Source of the DNA: an uncultured Roseburia sp.
Lineage (GTDB): Bacteria > Bacillota > Clostridia > Lachnospirales > Lachnospiraceae
DNA: 64,000 bases
Direction: 5' to 3'
NCBI GenBank assembly: GCA_947062675.1
Contig: CAMSQM010000013.1
Location: 1 to 64,000, forward strand
The notes beneath the pieces are model-generated. The model searched no databases and was not told the DNA's origin. It saw only the letters and a program-made list of their open reading frames with translations. A program made the translations under genes and the position numbers. Below are positions 37,123-47,331 of the stretch, piece by piece (positions within the stretch are counted from its first letter, which is position 1; every line of letters starts with the position of its first letter).

Positions 37123-38412
37123 TCAGTCCATGTTCACAAGATGACGTTCCTTAAGTTTTTGTAAAGTTTTCAAAATGCCCAGTTTGGCGTGATACCATGT
37201 CAGACCGCCCTGAAAATACACCGCATAAGGCGGCTTTACGGGGCCGTCAGCGCTAAGCTCAATGGAGGAGCCCTGCACAAATGCGCCCGCCGCCATCACA
37301 ACATCGCTGTCGTAGCCCGGCATCGCCCAGGGCTCCGGTCTCACATAGCTGTCCACCGGCGCGGCCTCCTGAATCCCCTCACAGAATGCCAGAAGCGCAT
37401 CGGGACTGCGGAAGGTTATCGCCTGGATAATATCATGCCGGCTCTCCGCTCCGTCGGGAATCACCGCAAACCCCAGCCTCTCATAGATATTCGCTGCAAA
37501 GATGGCCCCTTTGAGAGCCCCGCTGACCACGACGGGCGCCAGAAAAAGCCCCTGGTAAAAAGACTGGATTACTCCCAGCGAAGCTCCAACCTCTTTGCCA
37601 AGTCCGGGGGAAGTCAGGCGGTAAGCCGCGTTCTCCACACAGTCCTTTCTGCCCACGATATATCCGCCGACCGGGGCGAGACCGCCGCCCGGATTCTTGA
37701 TCAGCGAACCGACAATCATGTCGGCTCCAACGGCAGTCGGCTCCTCCTCCTCCGTGAATTCCCCGTAACAGTTATCAACCATGCAGATCAGTTCCGGCCT
37801 GATGCCTTTTAAAAAGGCGATCAGCTCCCCGATACGCGCCACGGAGAGCGTGGGCCGCGTGGCATACCCTTTCGACCGCTGAATTGTCACCAGTTTTGTG
37901 CGCGGATTCAGCGCCTTTCTGATCGCCTCATAGTCAAAACTGCCGTCCGGCAGCATATCCACCTGGCGGTATGTGATGCCGTACTCAGCCAGGGAACCTT
38001 TCGAGGGGCGTATGCCGATCACCTCCTCCAGCGTATCATAAGGCTTTCCAACCGGCGAGAGAAGTTCATCGCCCGGTCGGAGATTTGAGAGCAGGGCGAG
38101 GGCGAGGGCATGTGTGCCGCAGGTGATCTGCGGGCGCACCAGCGCATCTTCCCCGCCAAAACAGGAGGCATACACCTTTTCGAGCGTATCTCTTCCCATG
38201 TCGCTGTAACCGTAGCCCGAGCTGCCGTTAAAGCACTCCGCGCTGACGCGGTGCTGCTGCATTGCCCGGATGACTTTCATCTGGTTATATTCTGCCCGGT
38301 TGTCGATTTCTTCAAACCGCTCTTTTAAAGAGATTTCTATTTTTTCCCCAAATTCACAGACTTCCTCTGAAATACCGAGACGCCTGTACTGCTCTTTCAG
38401 CTGCCGGTTCAT
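37123..38412 (-). CDS. Methionine gamma-lyase family/'aluminum resistance' PLP protein
   Basis: 429 aa; FNGSSGYGYSDMGRDTLEKVYA...GTHALALALLSNLRPGDELLSP...MVDNCYGEFTEEEEP. Confidence 0.9.
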   Translation of the reverse strand: MNRQLKEQYRRLGISEEVCEFGEKIEISLKERFEEIDNRAEYNQMKVIRAMQQHRVSAECFNGSSGYGYSDMGRDTLEKVYASCFGGEDALVRPQITCGTHALALALLSNLRPGDELLSPVGKPYDTLEEVIGIRPSKGSLAEYGITYRQVDMLPDGSFDYEAIRKALNPRTKLVTIQRSKGYATRPTLSVARIGELIAFLKGIRPELICMVDNCYGEFTEEEEPTAVGADMIVGSLIKNPGGGLAPVGGYIVGRKDCVENAAYRLTSPGLGKEVGASLGVIQSFYQGLFLAPVVVSGALKGAIFAANIYERLGFAVIPDGAESRHDIIQAITFRSPDALLAFCEGIQEAAPVDSYVRPEPWAMPGYDSDVVMAAGAFVQGSSIELSADGPVKPPYAVYFQGGLTWYHAKLGILKTLQKLKERHLVNMD

Positions 38413-39599
38413 GCAGTTTCCTCCCCCGTCTTTTGTGGATAATATATAAAATTAGTCCTGTATACACCGCTGTCAAGCCCGTTTATCCGGTTGACGACGA
38501 GCACGGAGAGAATATTATTCCCTTCCGGAATCCCGACAGGTCCCGTATACCGCGCGGAGAGCCTGGTCGGATCCGTTCCGTCCCAGGTATAGTAAATATC
38601 GCAGTCCGCCTCCGCACGGATGGTGACCATGACCGGTTCCGAAAAACGCCCTCCGTCCGGCGTCACCGTCGCGTACTCGGGCGGGAGCAGCCTTATCACA
38701 TAGGAAGATGTGACGACTTCGCTGTAAATCCCTTTCGCGTTACGGCAGACCGCCTGAATCTCGTATTCTCCCTCGCCGTCCAGCGGAATTTTCCTGGTGT
38801 TGCTGTAAAGTGTTCCGTTTTTCCGGTCCGGCGGATCACCATTTACGGTATAGTAAATATCACAGTCCTCGGGAGAAAAGACTGACACCAGGATAAATTC
38901 ATTGTATTCTCCCTCCGCCGGAGAGATCACCGGCTCAGAGACCATATATTCGCGAAACAGCCCGGAGATCTCCGCGTCCGTCACCCCGGAAGCCAGCTCC
39001 AGGATACTGTCATAATCTTTTTTTGCCTCACAGACTCTGATCAGCTTCCGGTAGGCATCCAGATTCCTGCGGTCCAGTTCCGTGATCTCGATCAGGAGCA
39101 CCATGGCCGGATCATATTCTTTGCGCTCCAGATACAGATCGGCCATCGCCATCCGCGTGGAAATATCCTGCGGCCGCAGGGAGAGCGCCGTCTTATAATA
39201 GCCGAGCGCCGTCTCATAGTTCAGATCCGAGACCGCGCTCTCCGCCATACGGACCTGATAATCATAGGAATTGGCATTTTTATAATCGATATATAATTTT
39301 ACTGATACTCCCGCCGCCACTGCGATGACAAGAAGACAGCAGACGGCAATCACCGGCGCCAGACTGCTCTTTTTCTTCTTTCTGCCGGGTTTTTTCGCCC
39401 CGTGTATCCCCTTTTGGGGGTGTGTGCCGCCGCTCCTCTCCCCGTCCGGCTCCCTCCCGCGGCGGTCCTCCCGCAGCAGGGAGCGCAGGTAATCATCTTC
39501 GAGCACGCTGTAATCCGGCGCAACCTGGACTTCCTGCCCGCAGGCAGAACAATAGACGCAGCCCTCTTTCAGTTCTGCTCCACATTTCACACATTTCAT
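38409..39599 (-). CDS. Zinc-ribbon/TM/TPR protein with chitobiase-type C-terminal repeats (CHB_HEX_C)
   Basis: CVKCGAELKEGCVYCSACGQEV ribbon, single TM, TPRs, and two CDIYYTVNGDPP / CDIYYTWDGTDPT repeats. Confidence 0.85.
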   Translation of the reverse strand: MKCVKCGAELKEGCVYCSACGQEVQVAPDYSVLEDDYLRSLLREDRRGREPDGERSGGTHPQKGIHGAKKPGRKKKKSSLAPVIAVCCLLVIAVAAGVSVKLYIDYKNANSYDYQVRMAESAVSDLNYETALGYYKTALSLRPQDISTRMAMADLYLERKEYDPAMVLLIEITELDRRNLDAYRKLIRVCEAKKDYDSILELASGVTDAEISGLFREYMVSEPVISPAEGEYNEFILVSVFSPEDCDIYYTVNGDPPDRKNGTLYSNTRKIPLDGEGEYEIQAVCRNAKGIYSEVVTSSYVIRLLPPEYATVTPDGGRFSEPVMVTIRAEADCDIYYTWDGTDPTRLSARYTGPVGIPEGNNILSVLVVNRINGLDSGVYRTNFIYYPQKTGEETA

Positions 39600-39618
39600 A
39601 AATCTCCCACACTCCCGC

Positions 39619-40482
39619 TCAGGCGTCCGTCAGCATTGCTTCCACACAGTTATTCATCAGCATGGCGATGGTCATCGGCCCCACCCCGCCCGGGACAGGC
39701 GTGATGGCAGAGGCACGGGGTTCCGCCTCCGAAAAACAGACGTCGCCGCACAGCTTTGCGCTCTGGCCGCCGTCTGCACTGTTCCTTCGGTGAATCCCCA
39801 CATCGATCACAACGGCACCTTCCTTAATATATTCCGCCGTGATAAACTGCGGCTTTCCGATTGCAACGATCAGAATATCCGCCTGCCGGCAGATCTCTTT
39901 CAGATTACGGGTTTTTGAATGGGCGACCGTCACTGTCGCATTTTCGCGCAGCATCAGAAGCGCCATCGGCTTACCGACAATATTGCTCCTCCCGACAACC
40001 ACGCATTTTTTTCCCGCAATCTCAATCCCTGAGCGCTTTAAGAGCTGTATGATTCCGGCAGGCGTACAGGAAACAAATCCGCGCCCGCCGGTCACCAGTT
40101 TTCCCACATTTTCCGGATGAAATCCGTCGACGTCCTTTTTCGGGGAAATAGCCTGAATCACCTTATCCTCATCAATCTGCATCGGAAGGGGCAGCTGCAC
40201 GAGAATACCGGTCACCGATTTATCACGGTTCAGCTTCCCGATAAGCGCCAGAAGCTCTTCTTCCGTCGTCTGTTCCGGAAGTTCATAGGACGCGGAGCGG
40301 ATTCCTATATAGGCGCAGGCCTTCTTTTTATTATTCACATAGACGCCGGACGCCGGGTCACTGCCGACCTGAATCACCGCCAGCGTCGCCTCCCTCCCCG
40401 CTTTTTTCAGCTCTTCCACCTTGTTCTTTAATTCATCTTTCATTTCCTGTGAGATTTTTCTGCCATCTATCAGCTGCGCCAT
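39619..40482 (-). CDS. folD: Methylenetetrahydrofolate dehydrogenase/cyclohydrolase
   Basis: 287 aa; GILVQLPLPMQID, VVGRSNIVGKPMALLML, ITPVPGGVGPMTIAMLMNN. Confidence 0.97.
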   Translation of the reverse strand: MAQLIDGRKISQEMKDELKNKVEELKKAGREATLAVIQVGSDPASGVYVNNKKKACAYIGIRSASYELPEQTTEEELLALIGKLNRDKSVTGILVQLPLPMQIDEDKVIQAISPKKDVDGFHPENVGKLVTGGRGFVSCTPAGIIQLLKRSGIEIAGKKCVVVGRSNIVGKPMALLMLRENATVTVAHSKTRNLKEICRQADILIVAIGKPQFITAEYIKEGAVVIDVGIHRRNSADGGQSAKLCGDVCFSEAEPRASAITPVPGGVGPMTIAMLMNNCVEAMLTDA

Positions 40483-40501
40483 CGTATTTCCCGCCTTTCT
40501 G

Positions 40502-42172
40502 TCAGAAAAGTCCGGTAATCATACCGTCGTCATTTACGTCAATCCCATATGCCGCCGGGCTCTTCGAGAGTCCCGGCATCGTCGTAATCGCCCCCGTCAC
40601 CGCAACGATAAACTCCGCGCCCGCCGATACGTAGACCTCGCGGACATTTATCGTAAAACCGGTGGGACGCCCCAGTTTCGTCTGATCATCAGACAGGGAA
40701 TACTGCGTTTTGGCAATACAGACCGGAAATGAGGACATTCCCATCCCCGCGATCTTCTTCAGTTCACGCGCGGCAGCCGCGGAATACGTCACCCCGTCCG
40801 CCCCGTAGATCTCCCTGGCAACCGTCCCGATCTTTTCCTCCGGTGTCAGCTCATCCGGATAAAGCGGTGCAAAGTGGCTCTCTTTTGTCTCTATCGTCGC
40901 GAGAACCTTTCCGGCAAGCGCAACTCCACCCTCGCCGCCCTTCTCCCAGACCTCGGAGATGGCAAATTCGCATCCGCGCTGCCGGCAGAACTGCTCGACA
41001 TATTCTGTCTCCGCCTGTGTGTCCGACTCAAATGAATTGAGCGTTACAACAACCGGAACTCCGTATTTCTGCAGATTCCCGATATGTTTTTCCAGATTTA
41101 CAATCCCTGCCTTAAGAGCTGTCAGATTCTCCGCGGACAGTTCCGCCTTCGGAACTCCTCCGTTATATTTTAACGCGCGGATCGTCGCAACCAGCACGAC
41201 AGCGTCCGGAGCGAGCCCTGCTTTCCGGCATTTGATATCGAAAAACTTCTCGGCTCCCAGATCCGCTCCGAATCCTGCCTCCGTAATCACATAGTCCGCA
41301 AGCTTTAACGCCGTTTTCGTCGCGCGTACACTGTTGCAGCCGTGCGCAATATTTGCAAACGGGCCGCCGTGCACAATCACAGGCGTATGTTCCAGCGTCT
41401 GAATCAGGTTCGGCTTCATCGCGTCGCGCAGCAGCGCGGCCATCGCCCCGGTTGCCTGCAGATCGTCTGCCGTGACAGGCTCGCCGTCAAAATTATATGC
41501 AGCTATAATTTTTCCAAGACGTCTCTTAAGATCATGCATGTCATCCGCCAGACACAGAATCGCCATAATCTCGGACGCGACCGTAATCACAAAATGATCC
41601 TCCCGCACCATGCCGTCCATCTTATTACCGAGGCCGACGACAATATTGCGCAGTACCCGGTCATTCATATCCATGCACCGCTTCCAGACAATCTGACGCG
41701 GATCGATCCTGAGACTGTTTCCCTGCTGGATATGATTATCCAGCAGCGCAGCGAGAAGATTGTTCGCGGATGTGATCGCGTGAAAATCCCCCGTAAAATG
41801 CAGGTTGAGATCCTCCATCGGCACAACCTGTGCGTACCCCCCTCCCGCGGCGCCGCCTTTGATGCCAAAACACGGGCCGAGCGATGGCTCGCGGAGCACC
41901 GTCACAGCTTTTTTTCCCAGCTTTCCGAACGCCTCTCCAAGGCCCACGCTCGTCGTCGTCTTTCCCTCCCCCGCCGGAGTCGGGTTGATGGCCGTGACGA
42001 GAATCAGCTTCCCGTCCCGGTTGTTTTTCACGCGCTCCGACAGTTCGTCCGACAGCTTCGCTTTGTACTTTCCGTACAGTTCCAGCTCCTCCTCACGGAT
42101 ATCCAGCTGCTCTGCCACCCTGCCGATATGGAGCAGGTCTGCTTCCTGTGCAATTTCGATATCACTCTTCAT
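40502..42172 (-). CDS. fhs: Formate-tetrahydrofolate ligase
   Basis: 556 aa; [22 protein letters not shown]...[39 protein letters not shown]. Confidence 0.97.
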   Translation of the reverse strand: MKSDIEIAQEADLLHIGRVAEQLDIREEELELYGKYKAKLSDELSERVKNNRDGKLILVTAINPTPAGEGKTTTSVGLGEAFGKLGKKAVTVLREPSLGPCFGIKGGAAGGGYAQVVPMEDLNLHFTGDFHAITSANNLLAALLDNHIQQGNSLRIDPRQIVWKRCMDMNDRVLRNIVVGLGNKMDGMVREDHFVITVASEIMAILCLADDMHDLKRRLGKIIAAYNFDGEPVTADDLQATGAMAALLRDAMKPNLIQTLEHTPVIVHGGPFANIAHGCNSVRATKTALKLADYVITEAGFGADLGAEKFFDIKCRKAGLAPDAVVLVATIRALKYNGGVPKAELSAENLTALKAGIVNLEKHIGNLQKYGVPVVVTLNSFESDTQAETEYVEQFCRQRGCEFAISEVWEKGGEGGVALAGKVLATIETKESHFAPLYPDELTPEEKIGTVAREIYGADGVTYSAAAARELKKIAGMGMSSFPVCIAKTQYSLSDDQTKLGRPTGFTINVREVYVSAGAEFIVAVTGAITTMPGLSKSPAAYGIDVNDDGMITGLF

Positions 42173-42305
42173 CGTTCTCCCTCATTTCTGCACTGCTTTT
42201 TGTGCAAAGTCTTTCAGACTTACAGAGTCTGCGGATGCAGTGCGGACACAGACTCCGGATTGCAATCCCTGTTTTTCATACCATATCTGCGCAGTTCTAT
42301 CTGCG

Positions 42306-45300
42306 TTACAGATACTCTTCCATGTATTGTTCAAACTGTTCCGGCGTCATCAGTATCCGTCTCGGCTTTGTGCCTTCCTCCGGCCCGACAATCCCCGCCT
42401 CCTCAAGCTGATCCATAATTCTGGCAGCCCGGTTGAATCCGATTTTAAAATAACGCTGCAGCATTCCAATCGACCCTTTCTCCTTATCCATCAGCAGCTT
42501 TGCCGCCTCCGCAAAATAGGAATCCCTGGAATCGCCTCCTCCCGCAGCACCGGAATCGATGCTGGTTGTGGTGTTTGCAGAGTCACAGGCCCTGATCTTC
42601 TCTTCCATATCCGCATTGTAACTGCCGGCGCTGTTATGTTCCCTGATAAACCCTGCGACATCCGACACTTCCCTGTCCGAGACAAACGCGCCCTGGACAC
42701 GGACAGGCTTCGGAACACCCTGCGGGTGGAAAAGCATATCGCCCTTCCCGAGAAGCTTTTCCGCGCCGTTCATATCGAGAATCGTGCGCGAATCGATGCC
42801 CGACGTCACGGCAAACGCGATACGGCTCGGCATATTCGCCTTGATCAGGCCGGTGATCACGTTGACGGAAGGACGCTGCGTCGCGATAATCAGATGGATT
42901 CCGCAGGCGCGCGCCAGCTGCGCCAGCCGGCAGATGGACTCCTCCACATCTTTTGCGGCGACCATCATAAGATCCGCGAGCTCGTCGACGATAATCACAA
43001 TCTGCGGCAGTTTCTCAGGCTTCGGATCTCCGTCTATGTCCGGCAGCGCATCAATTTTTGCATTGTATCCCTTTAAATCGCGCACTCCGGCCGCCGCGAA
43101 CTTCTGGTAGCGGTCATCCATCTCGGCGACCGCCCAGCGCAGGGCTCCCGCCGCCTTCTGCGGATCTGTCACAACCGGGATCATCAGATGCGGAATTCCA
43201 TTATAAATACTCAGCTCGACCACTTTCGGGTCCACCATAATCAGGCGGACGTCTTTCGGATCAGCCTTGTAGAGAATACTCATGACAATCGTATTGATAC
43301 ACACCGATTTTCCCGATCCTGTGGAACCGGCGATCAGAAGATGGGGCATTTTCGCGATATCCGACACGACCACCCTGCCCGCGATATCTTTGCCGACACA
43401 AAACGAGATCCTCGATGCGTGCGCCTGAAACTCCTCCGACTCCGCCAGCTCCCGGAACGATACCATGACGTTTTCCCGGTTTGGCACCTCGATGCCCACA
43501 GCGGCTTTTCCCGGAATCGGCGCCTCGATACGGATGTCGGTGGCCGCCAGATTCAGCTTGATATCATCCGCCAGATTCACGATTTTACTGACCTTAACTC
43601 CCATCTCCGGCTGCAGCTCATACCGCGTCACCGCCGGCCCACAGCTGATATTGGTCAGCGTGACGCTGACGCCGAAATTTTTAAGCGTCTGCTGCAGCTT
43701 CATCGCGGTCTCCTGCAGATACTGTCTGGAATCGCCGGCTTTTTTTTCGGAACGCTTCAGCAGTTCCAGCGGCGGAAAGACATATGGTTTCGGCGGCGCG
43801 TCTCCGCCGGCCCCGGGCATCTCCTGCGGCCGGTCTGTTGCCCCGCCGGCCCCGGACGACCGGCCGGGCAGGGTATCGCGCCGGCACTCCTTTGCCTGTG
43901 TCTCTTCCTGTCCATTCGTCTGTTCCCGCACAGCTTCCTGCCATAAGCCTCCGGCCGCTTCCTCCACGGAGCCCTCCGGCACGGCCAGCTGTTCTGCCAC
44001 GCCCTCCTCCATATTCCACGCGGAAGCACGCTTATCGCCTTCATCCGCAGCATCCTCCGGCGCGTACAGCTCTGCGCATCCCTCCGCAGTCTCCTCCGGC
44101 GCGTACAGCTCTGCGCATCCCTCCGGCGCGGGCAGCTCTGCGTATCCCTCCGCAGTCTCCTCCGGCGTGAGCGGCTCTGCGCATCTCTCCTCCGGCGCGG
44201 GCAGCTCTGCGTATCCCTCCGCCGGACCGGAATTCTCTGCGGCACGCTGCTGCCGGGCCTCCCCGCCCAGTGCGGACAGCGGCACATGTTCTGTCAACCC
44301 GTTCGCCGAAACGGACACCGTAAAGCCGGCAGGCTGCCCGCTCTCTTCCCCGGACGGCAGATCCGCCAGGCCCGGCTGCGGCGGAAACGGATATTCCACA
44401 GGCTTTATCTGACGCACCGTCTGCGCGCGCTCTGCCTGCGGCATATACTCCGCGCGGCTCCTGCTCTTATGTACTTTTCCGATCTCCGTGATACTCCCCG
44501 CCGTCAGTTTCACGCGCTTCTCTTCCCTGACTTCCGGTATATCCAGAAACTGTTCCATATTAATCTCGCTGATCTCATCTGACCGGTACGTCTCACACGG
44601 CGCAGACGGTGCGGCGCTTTGCTCCGGCAGAATGCGGGTATCCATCGCCACCCCTGAGACCTTGCGGTCCATCCTGCGCAGACTCTGCTCCTCCCTGCGC
44701 TGTTCCCGCTCCTCCCTGCGCTGCATGGCGCGCTCGCGGTGGCGCTCATTCGTGACCTTTGCGGACTCATAGACCTTTTTTCCGCCCTTCTGCATTCCCT
44801 TCAGGGCGGAGCGCTCCGTGATCAGCACAAGTGAAATTATCAGAACAACGATATCAATGACATATGCACCGATCACCCCGAAACTGCGGCTGCACAGCCA
44901 CGCCAGGGCACCCCCGATCATACCGCCGCCCAGCTTATTTTCAAACCCGTATTCAAACGCCGCAACTGCCGCGTCAGCTTCCTTTCCGCTGCGGAGCAGT
45001 TCAAAAAACATACACAGAAACACGACCAGAAGCACCGAGGCCACCAGTTTGACCACGGCGATCCGGTTCCCGTGATTTGCCACCGCAAAAAAAGTTCCGA
45101 TCAGCAGAGCCGCCGGAAACACATATGCAATCAGACCAAATACCCCGAAAAAGAACCGGCTGACCGCATTTCCGACCGCCCCCCCAATTCCAAAATTACT
45201 GAGAAACAAAAGAAGGGAGACCGCCACGATAATCCAGAGAATCACTTCCCTTGTAAAGGAATCCTCCTGCCCGGCGGCTGCCGCTCCTTTATGCCCGGCG

Positions 45301-45362
45301 CCCTCTCTCTTCCCCGTCTGCGCCTTTTTCGTGCCGGATGCACGCTTCTTCCCTGTTGCCAA
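42306..45362 (-). CDS. ftsK: DNA translocase FtsK/SpoIIIE
   Basis: 1018 aa; 4-TM N-term, Walker A LIAGSTGSGKSVCINT, ATQRPSVNVITGLIKANMPSRIAF, and a gamma winged-helix C-term. Confidence 0.95.
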   Translation of the reverse strand: MATGKKRASGTKKAQTGKREGAGHKGAAAAGQEDSFTREVILWIIVAVSLLLFLSNFGIGGAVGNAVSRFFFGVFGLIAYVFPAALLIGTFFAVANHGNRIAVVKLVASVLLVVFLCMFFELLRSGKEADAAVAAFEYGFENKLGGGMIGGALAWLCSRSFGVIGAYVIDIVVLIISLVLITERSALKGMQKGGKKVYESAKVTNERHRERAMQRREEREQRREEQSLRRMDRKVSGVAMDTRILPEQSAAPSAPCETYRSDEISEINMEQFLDIPEVREEKRVKLTAGSITEIGKVHKSRSRAEYMPQAERAQTVRQIKPVEYPFPPQPGLADLPSGEESGQPAGFTVSVSANGLTEHVPLSALGGEARQQRAAENSGPAEGYAELPAPEERCAEPLTPEETAEGYAELPAPEGCAELYAPEETAEGCAELYAPEDAADEGDKRASAWNMEEGVAEQLAVPEGSVEEAAGGLWQEAVREQTNGQEETQAKECRRDTLPGRSSGAGGATDRPQEMPGAGGDAPPKPYVFPPLELLKRSEKKAGDSRQYLQETAMKLQQTLKNFGVSVTLTNISCGPAVTRYELQPEMGVKVSKIVNLADDIKLNLAATDIRIEAPIPGKAAVGIEVPNRENVMVSFRELAESEEFQAHASRISFCVGKDIAGRVVVSDIAKMPHLLIAGSTGSGKSVCINTIVMSILYKADPKDVRLIMVDPKVVELSIYNGIPHLMIPVVTDPQKAAGALRWAVAEMDDRYQKFAAAGVRDLKGYNAKIDALPDIDGDPKPEKLPQIVIIVDELADLMMVAAKDVEESICRLAQLARACGIHLIIATQRPSVNVITGLIKANMPSRIAFAVTSGIDSRTILDMNGAEKLLGKGDMLFHPQGVPKPVRVQGAFVSDREVSDVAGFIREHNSAGSYNADMEEKIRACDSANTTTSIDSGAAGGGDSRDSYFAEAAKLLMDKEKGSIGMLQRYFKIGFNRAARIMDQLEEAGIVGPEEGTKPRRILMTPEQFEQYMEEYL
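44050..44230 (-). repeat. Imperfect tandem repeats in the FtsK linker encoding GxAELxAPE motifs
   Basis: CTCCGGCGCGTACAGCTCTGCGCATCCCTCCGCAGTC-like units; protein EGYAELPAPE..EGYAELPAPEGCAELYAPEETAEGCAELYAPE. Confidence 0.85.
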
Positions 45363-45388
45363 TTTGTAACCTCCAGACCAGTATACGG

Positions 45389-46303
45389 TTATGCCAGATA
45401 AAAGTAACCGCCGATGGAAACCGCCCCCGCAATCAGGCAGTACACCGCAAAAATAGTAAACTTTTTCCTGCGGACAATAACGAGCATCGTCTTGATACAG
45501 ACATACCCGACTCCCCCCGCAGTCAGCATTCCGATTATGTAATAAAGAATCTCCATTCCGCCGATTTTTACACCCCCGGCTCCGATCACGTCTTTAAGCT
45601 CCAGAACCAGCGCGCCCAGAATCGCCGGAATTGACATGATAAAAGAATATTTCACCGCAAAATTCCGGTTAAAACCGCTGACCAGACAGGCCGTGATCGT
45701 GGTCCCGGAACGTGAAAGTCCCGGGAGCGTCGCGATCCCCTGTGCTATTCCGATCCCGAACGCATTCGTATAAGAGACATGCTTCGGAAACTTCTCCCCG
45801 TCTTTCAGATGATCCGCCGTAAAAAGGAGCACCGCCGTCACGATCAGACAGATCCCCGGGACAATCAGAACCTCCGCCGCCCTGCTCACCGCGTCTTTTC
45901 CGGCAATCCCGATGATCCCTGTGGGAATCGTTGACACAATAATCAGCATCACAAATTTGCGGTATGAACTGCTGATCACCCTGATGTAGGATTCCTCCTC
46001 TTTCCGGATCGTTTTCCGGAAAAATATCGCAATGTTGGCAAACGAATCGCGGAGAATGCAGCAGCCCTCCACGATAAGCTTCCAGAGATCCCGGTAATAT
46101 ACAATACAGATCGCAATCAGCGTCCCCACATGCAACAGCACATCGAACAGAATCCCCGTATCCGTCTCCACTTTAAACAGTATCTTAAAAAGCGCCAGAT
46201 GGCCGGAACTGCTGACAGGCAGAAATTCTGTCAGCCCCTGAATCAGCCCCATTAAAATAGCCTGCAGTAATGTCATAGCCGCCTCCTTTATCCTCCCCCG
46301 CAT
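45389..46303 (-). CDS. uppP: Undecaprenyl-diphosphatase
   Basis: LIQGLTEFLPVSSSGHLAL, GIAQGIATLPGLSRSGTTI. Confidence 0.96.
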   Translation of the reverse strand: MRGRIKEAAMTLLQAILMGLIQGLTEFLPVSSSGHLALFKILFKVETDTGILFDVLLHVGTLIAICIVYYRDLWKLIVEGCCILRDSFANIAIFFRKTIRKEEESYIRVISSSYRKFVMLIIVSTIPTGIIGIAGKDAVSRAAEVLIVPGICLIVTAVLLFTADHLKDGEKFPKHVSYTNAFGIGIAQGIATLPGLSRSGTTITACLVSGFNRNFAVKYSFIMSIPAILGALVLELKDVIGAGGVKIGGMEILYYIIGMLTAGGVGYVCIKTMLVIVRRKKFTIFAVYCLIAGAVSIGGYFYLA

Positions 46304-46416
46304 TCCCGCTTACATAATATGACAGCTGCACGGGGTTTTGCATACATATCCGATTTTACCATATCCTGGGCGGATTGTCATTAAAAGGATTTCTTAAATC
46401 TTTGTTACAGGAAAAA

Positions 46417-47103
46417 TCAGGACTCCTTCCCTTTTTTGTGCGCGTCGATCAGACTGTGCAGCTTCAGGAACGCCCTGTCAATTCCTCCCACCTCATCTAT
46501 CATTTTTTCCTCCACGGCCTCCGCTCCCACGAGAATCGTCCCAAGGTCTTTGGTCAGCATCCCCGTGTTCATCATCAGTTCCTCCAGCCTCTCTTCTTTT
46601 GCTCCGCAGTGCGTACTGACAAATTTGAGAATCCTGTTCTGCATCTGTTTAAAATAATCATAGGTCGGCTGTGCGCCGATCACCGTCCCGCTCATGCGCA
46701 CCGGATGAATCACCATCGTTCCGGACGGGACGATAAACGAATAATCCGTGGAAACCGCGAGCGGCACCCCGATCGAGTGGCTTCCGCCGAGCACAAGGGA
46801 AACGCTCGGCTTGCTGATTGATGAGACCATCTCCGCAATCGCCAGACCGCTCTCCACGTCTCCCCCGACTGTATTTAAGAGCAGCAGCAGGCCGTCCACA
46901 TCCATATTGTCTTCAATTTCTGCCAGTTTTGGCAGAACATGCTCATATTTCGTTGTCTTTGTCGTCGCGGGCAGACAGTCATGTCCCTCAATTTCCCCGA
47001 TAATTGTCAGCATATAGATCTTATTATTTTCCCGGTTATTTTTCAGCTCCAGTTCGCCGTATTCCCGGATCTGCTCGTTTTTCTTTTCCGCATTGTCCGC
47101 CAT
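46417..47103 (-). CDS. ClpP-superfamily protease (TepA-like)
   Basis: 228 aa; LLLLNTVGGDVESGLAIAEMVSSISKPSVSLVLGGSHSIGVPLAVSTDYSFIVPSGTMVIHPVRMSG. Confidence 0.88.
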   Translation of the reverse strand: MADNAEKKNEQIREYGELELKNNRENNKIYMLTIIGEIEGHDCLPATTKTTKYEHVLPKLAEIEDNMDVDGLLLLLNTVGGDVESGLAIAEMVSSISKPSVSLVLGGSHSIGVPLAVSTDYSFIVPSGTMVIHPVRMSGTVIGAQPTYDYFKQMQNRILKFVSTHCGAKEERLEELMMNTGMLTKDLGTILVGAEAVEEKMIDEVGGIDRAFLKLHSLIDAHKKGKES

Positions 47104-47256
47104 AAGCTTCCCTCACTTTCTCATTTTATACATTCTTCCATCCCGCGTCCGGCAGCCGTCGTACCTGCACTTTTCCGGCAAAAAGAACGGATGCCATTTC
47201 CGGCACCCTCTCATAAATATCTGCAATATAAAACGGAATTATACACACTGCGAAAA

Positions 47257-47285
47257 TTGACATTTCCCCCGCTTTCATTTATTCT
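47257..47285 (+). promoter_or_regulatory. Sigma-A-type promoter upstream of apbE
   Basis: TTGACA, 17 bp, TATTCT. Confidence 0.55.
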
Positions 47286-47331
47286 TTAAAGAAACATACC
47301 ACACACCAGACACCAGGAAAGGAGCTGTCAC

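Noticed and set aside
42173-42305. THF riboswitch upstream of fhs
   Set aside because: The leader does not match the THF riboswitch consensus by eye.
43784-44170. Long plus-strand low-complexity ORFs over ftsK (e.g. 128 and 315 aa)
   Set aside because: Antisense to the repeat-rich ftsK linker; composition is a by-product of GC-biased repeats.
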